Assembly (NCBI GenBank): GCA_029940115.1 | Contig: JAOZRQ010000320.1 | Coordinates: 1 to 7,947, forward strand | Length of the DNA stretch: 7,947 nucleotides | Source of the DNA: Desulfobacterales bacterium | GTDB taxonomy: Bacteria > Desulfobacterota > Desulfobacteria > Desulfobacterales > 4be13 | Direction of reading: 5' to 3' | Shown here: positions 6,501 through 7,947 of the stretch, piece after piece | Numbering within the stretch: position 1 is the first letter of the stretch | Layout: each line of letters opens with the position of its first letter | The notes under the pieces: model-generated | Database searches by the model: none | Told to the model about the DNA's origin: nothing | What the model saw: the letters and a program-made list of their open reading frames with translations, nothing else | Position numbers and translations under genes: made by a program

Positions 6501-7889
6501 ATGGATGTGGACGGCGCGTCGGTTACGATAACGGTGAATGAGTCGGCTGAGAACACATGGCCCAAGGCGTCCATCTCATCTCCGCTTGCGGACATGCTGG
6601 TGAATGAGGGGGAGTCCGTGAATTTTCAGGGATCGCTGACCCAAGGCAACGCGCCCTTCACCTATTCCTGGGATTTTGGGGGTGCCGCGGCATCTGACAT
6701 GGAAGACCCTGGCCATGTGACCTTCTCTGACGCGGGGCGTCACATGGTCACGTTCACCGTGAAGGACGAGGATGGCGAGACCAGCACGGATTCGATCACG
6801 ATAACCGTCGAAAAGGTTTCCGGAGACGTGAGGCCGATTGCCGCGATTGAGTCCCCGCAGATGTCGGATGTGAGTGTGCAGAAAGGGAAGACCCTCCTTT
6901 TCCAGGGGAATGTCACGAGTGGCAACGCGCCCTTTGTCTATCGCTGGGATTTTAGTGGCGGCGCGGTTCAGTCCTCGGTCGAGGACCCCGGACTGGTCAT
7001 TTTTGACAGGGAAGGCGTTTACCTGGTCACCTTCACGGTGACCGACGCGGACGGGGATGTCTCCAGCGATTCCCTGACCGTCACCGTGACTCCCTCATCG
7101 GTGGTGGAGGGGTACATGATCACCTCCGAACTCCGGATCGGTGCGAGGATCCACATTGAGGGGGGAGACCCCATTCAAGCGGTCTGGAAACCGGGGGGAG
7201 AGGACACCACCACAGACGGCAACAGTGTGGTCTGGGGGTATTTTTATGCCAGTCCCACCGATGTGGATTGGGGCTCCTATCAGAACCCGGATCTCTTTGT
7301 CAAGGTCTGGTTTGACCGTAGCGGCCGGATTGATGTGAACTATTTCCATGTCTCTGTGCCGAACATCGAGGTTTACTCCGACTATCCGTATGATGGGGAG
7401 TGGGACAGCCAAGACATGACCGACTTGGGGACCCGGTACATTCGTCAGTATTATGAGGGCGCTCAGGGCAATGTGGAGTATAATACTGAGGACGGCCTGC
7501 CGGCCGAAGGCTATGAGGCTTTGGGAGATCCCTCGGGAAATTCCACCATCAATGGCCTCCGGATCGGTTCGGTGATCAGAACTGAGGAGCGGGGGTCCAT
7601 TGACGCGATCTGGCGTCTCGGCGGCGTGAGCGGTACGACACGCGGGGATCAGGTCGTATGGGGCCTCTTTCATGCGGATCCGAACCAGGTGACGTGGGGA
7701 AACCGGGAAAACCCGGATGTCTTTGTGAAAATCTGGTTTGATGTGACTGGCCGAATTGATGTGAACTTCTTCCATGTCTCTGTGCCAGATATTGAAGTCT
7801 TCTCTGATTTTCCGGAAGATGGGGGGTATGATCAGAGAGGCGTCACCATCATGAGAGATCGTTATATCCGGCATGAGTATTCGCGGTGA
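3528..7889 (+). CDS. Secreted multidomain protein with nine PKD-like domains
   Basis: A 1453-residue exported protein. Residues 1-31 form a Sec signal peptide (RKR start, hydrophobic core 13-26, cut after ASA before Q32). Domain order: two tandem beta-rich repeats (33-151 and 158-276) sharing VDLPDGW/LDLPDGW and PxSPIxFTYT; a carboxypeptidase-regulatory-like domain (282-355, with GYIEGTV, ADGSF and ESEGYKTF); nine PKD-like domains (359-1195) with GNAPFxYxWDF and VTFTVT; and two C-terminal repeats (1201-1309 and 1343-1453). PKD folds are beta-sandwiches that mediate protein or glycan contacts in surface and secreted proteins. No catalytic motif, LPXTG, PEP-CTERM or other sorting tail, and no transmembrane anchor is seen. 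Its role is probably adhesive or structural outside the cell; the secretion route beyond Sec is unknown. AAGGAGA (3514-3520), eight bases after GGAG to the ATG, supports this start. A second ATG at 3524 opens a ten-codon overlapping frame only. Confidence 0.92.
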   Translation: MRKRWFNSETTRVLCCIMLIGAFVFAGNASAQELNAVHSIDSDTYEVGSTLTVMSHITYEGDLTAIGVELDLPDGWTYVEKGGDDVPNVRIDSGNVELSWLGIPDSPIDFTYTVGVPEKATGEQAISATVIYRRMGGELREPMTPDPLRIDPTPDDAYELIATHESRKYIQGEDLRVENEVEYTGFLSGLGIQVDLPDGWSYVSHQGDGESYWQEIASGSFEIYWITPPASPIQFTYTAKVPPATYGIKEISALVLYRRTADELKKSLSPDPLMISWADSHGYIEGTVTPAEASTRIATSAGGEAWTEADGSFVMYHVAGQDITLTAESEGYKTFTTTVTVSDLQATRVDITLTQVDTEPAASISVSPEDATIDKGGSVEFYGTVTGGNAPFTYLWDFGGGPANVNVKDPESIPFPDEGVYPVTFTVTDDDGDESSASVTVTVNKPVINTAPVASIASPPSDMTIFEGESVNFAGEVQDGNAPFTYLWNFNGGAVNSDLEDPGNVTFQTEGLYIVTFTVTDEDGDENSDSVAITVKAVLPDTVPTASITSPNRVTTIYEGESLDFQGTVTGGNAPFTYAWNFDGATANVNVEDPENVTFHSSGIYTVTFTVTEANKPEDTSNTSVTVRVLQIPTNTRPVASIASPLSNVTISEGESVSFEGTVISGNSPFFYIWDFGEGATNANVEDPGDVPFHTAGVYTVTFTVTEMENYSDTSSDSVTITVTRDSPDTKPDAVIGSPPSNRTIYEGESLDFQGTVTNGNAPFIYSWDFDEAVPNANVEDPGDVTFHNVGTYKVLFTVTEANNAEDTDSHSVTIRVITRPTDTRPIAAMSSPLSDATIYEGESVRFEGTVASGNVPFRYAWDFSGAATSVNMEDPGNVTFHDAGVYPVTFTVTEMDKPADTDTASLIITVRARPEDTEPEVSILLPVSDMIINEGESVNFEGSVTQGNAPYAYSWDFGGAVENSDLEDPGDITFPTKGEYKVIFTVTDHDMDVDGASVTITVNESAENTWPKASISSPLADMLVNEGESVNFQGSLTQGNAPFTYSWDFGGAAASDMEDPGHVTFSDAGRHMVTFTVKDEDGETSTDSITITVEKVSGDVRPIAAIESPQMSDVSVQKGKTLLFQGNVTSGNAPFVYRWDFSGGAVQSSVEDPGLVIFDREGVYLVTFTVTDADGDVSSDSLTVTVTPSSVVEGYMITSELRIGARIHIEGGDPIQAVWKPGGEDTTTDGNSVVWGYFYASPTDVDWGSYQNPDLFVKVWFDRSGRIDVNYFHVSVPNIEVYSDYPYDGEWDSQDMTDLGTRYIRQYYEGAQGNVEYNTEDGLPAEGYEALGDPSGNSTINGLRIGSVIRTEERGSIDAIWRLGGVSGTTRGDQVVWGLFHADPNQVTWGNRENPDVFVKIWFDVTGRIDVNFFHVSVPDIEVFSDFPEDGGYDQRGVTIMRDRYIRHEYSR
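3624..4355 (+). other. Two tandem N-terminal beta-rich repeats within the PKD protein
   Basis: Residues 33-151 and 158-276 align along their length. Shared landmarks, first versus second copy: the GSTLTV/GEDLRV strand (48-53, 172-177), LDLPDGWTY/VDLPDGWSY (70-78, 194-202), W-PxSPIxFTYT (100-113, 225-238), then ISATVIYRR/ISALVLYRR (126-134, 251-259) and PDPL (145-148, 270-273). Each is about 119 residues, consistent with an immunoglobulin-like sandwich. I do not know a named family for it. Confidence 0.75.
4602..7112 (+). repeat. Nine-unit PKD-like domain array (in the PKD gene)
   Basis: Units, as residues of the protein, are 359-449, 450-541, 542-635, 636-729, 730-823, 824-917, 918-1009, 1010-1100 and 1101-1195. 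Inner units carry EGES, GNAPF, WDF/WNF, EDPG and TFTVT; the first and last have lost EGES (KGGS and QKGK instead). The typical PKD WDFGDG is replaced by WDFGGA-like forms. The loop after TFTVT is acidic (DDDGDES, DEDGDEN, DADGDVS) in units 1, 2 and 9 and similar in 7 and 8, but is a longer TEAN/TEM form in units 3-6. Confidence 0.9.
7128..7886 (+). other. Two tandem C-terminal repeats of unrecognised type
   Basis: Residues 1201-1309 and 1343-1453 are duplicates joined by a 33-residue linker. Both begin with LRIG, share QAVWKxGG/DAIWRLGG, VVWGxF, VxWG, NPDxFVKxWFD, GRIDVN, FHVSVPxIEV, SDxPxDG, and end with RYIRxxY. Bases 7323-7360 and 7749-7786 are identical at 35 of 38 positions, so the copying is fairly recent or strongly constrained. 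The aromatic-rich, Trp- and Asp-rich character suggests a ligand-binding beta module, but this is inference; I recognise no family. Confidence 0.85.
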
Positions 7890-7898
7890 TCGGTTTGT

Positions 7899-7947
7899 GA
7901 GTTGGTGAGTTGGTGAGTTGGTGAGTTGGTGAGTTGGTGAGTTGGTG
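7899..7947. repeat. 8-bp tandem repeat running off the window edge
   Basis: Six uninterrupted copies of GAGTTGGT occupy 7899-7946, and the next begins at 7947, so the true length is unknown. The array starts ten bases after the stop codon of the PKD gene. It is the fourth distinct tandem-repeat type found directly downstream of a gene in this window. Confidence 0.92.

Noticed and set aside
7095..7874. 259-codon - strand frame opposite the C-terminal repeats
   Set aside because: Open antisense frames are expected from the codon bias of a G+C-rich repetitive gene. No start signal is seen, and the + strand repeats are conserved at protein level.

Overview
The window holds four complete protein genes, all on the + strand. 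In order they are a secreted DUF4412-type lipoprotein-like/periplasmic protein (228-992), a cytoplasmic serine alpha/beta hydrolase (1134-1886), a YdjM/DUF457-type membrane 'metal-dependent hydrolase' (2168-3166), and a very large secreted multidomain protein with nine PKD-like repeats (3528-7889). No tRNA, rRNA, CRISPR array or transposase was seen. The organism is most likely a Gram-negative bacterium of the Desulfobacterota (Desulfobacterales, Desulfonema-like). This is an inference from moderate G+C, strong AAGGAG ribosome sites, the DUF4412 protein, large PKD surface proteins, and gaps stuffed with short repeats and long perfect hairpins. No sequence search was possible.

Layout. Positions 1-227 hold an imperfect inverted repeat (29-53/116-140) and a perfect 25-bp-arm hairpin (138-194). 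The gap 993-1133 holds a heptamer/14-mer tandem array with an inverted tail that can fold into a hairpin. The gap 1887-2167 holds a short heptamer array that starts on the stop codon of the hydrolase gene, a perfect 20-bp-arm hairpin (1986-2051), and an internally deleted duplicate of the first bases of the next gene (2113-2152). The gap 3167-3527 holds a 49-bp direct repeat, a good sigma70-type promoter, a 16-bp palindrome and a perfect Shine-Dalgarno followed by a three-codon reading frame. After the last gene an 8-bp tandem repeat runs off the window edge.

How the genes fit together. The gaps are 141, 281 and 361 bases and are filled with repeats, so there is no sign of a tight operon; a functional link between the four products cannot be shown. 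The first and last genes encode exported proteins, the third a membrane protein. The most unusual object is the 1453-residue protein. It has a Sec signal, two tandem ~119-residue N-terminal beta-rich repeats, a carboxypeptidase-regulatory-like domain, nine PKD-like domains whose order records a two-domain block duplication, and two tandem ~110-residue C-terminal repeats that I do not recognise. It is probably an extracellular or cell-surface adhesive/structural protein. I see no complete new defence or enzymatic system; the candidates for novelty are the unnamed N- and C-terminal repeat domains, the leader of the PKD gene, and the varied intergenic repeats.
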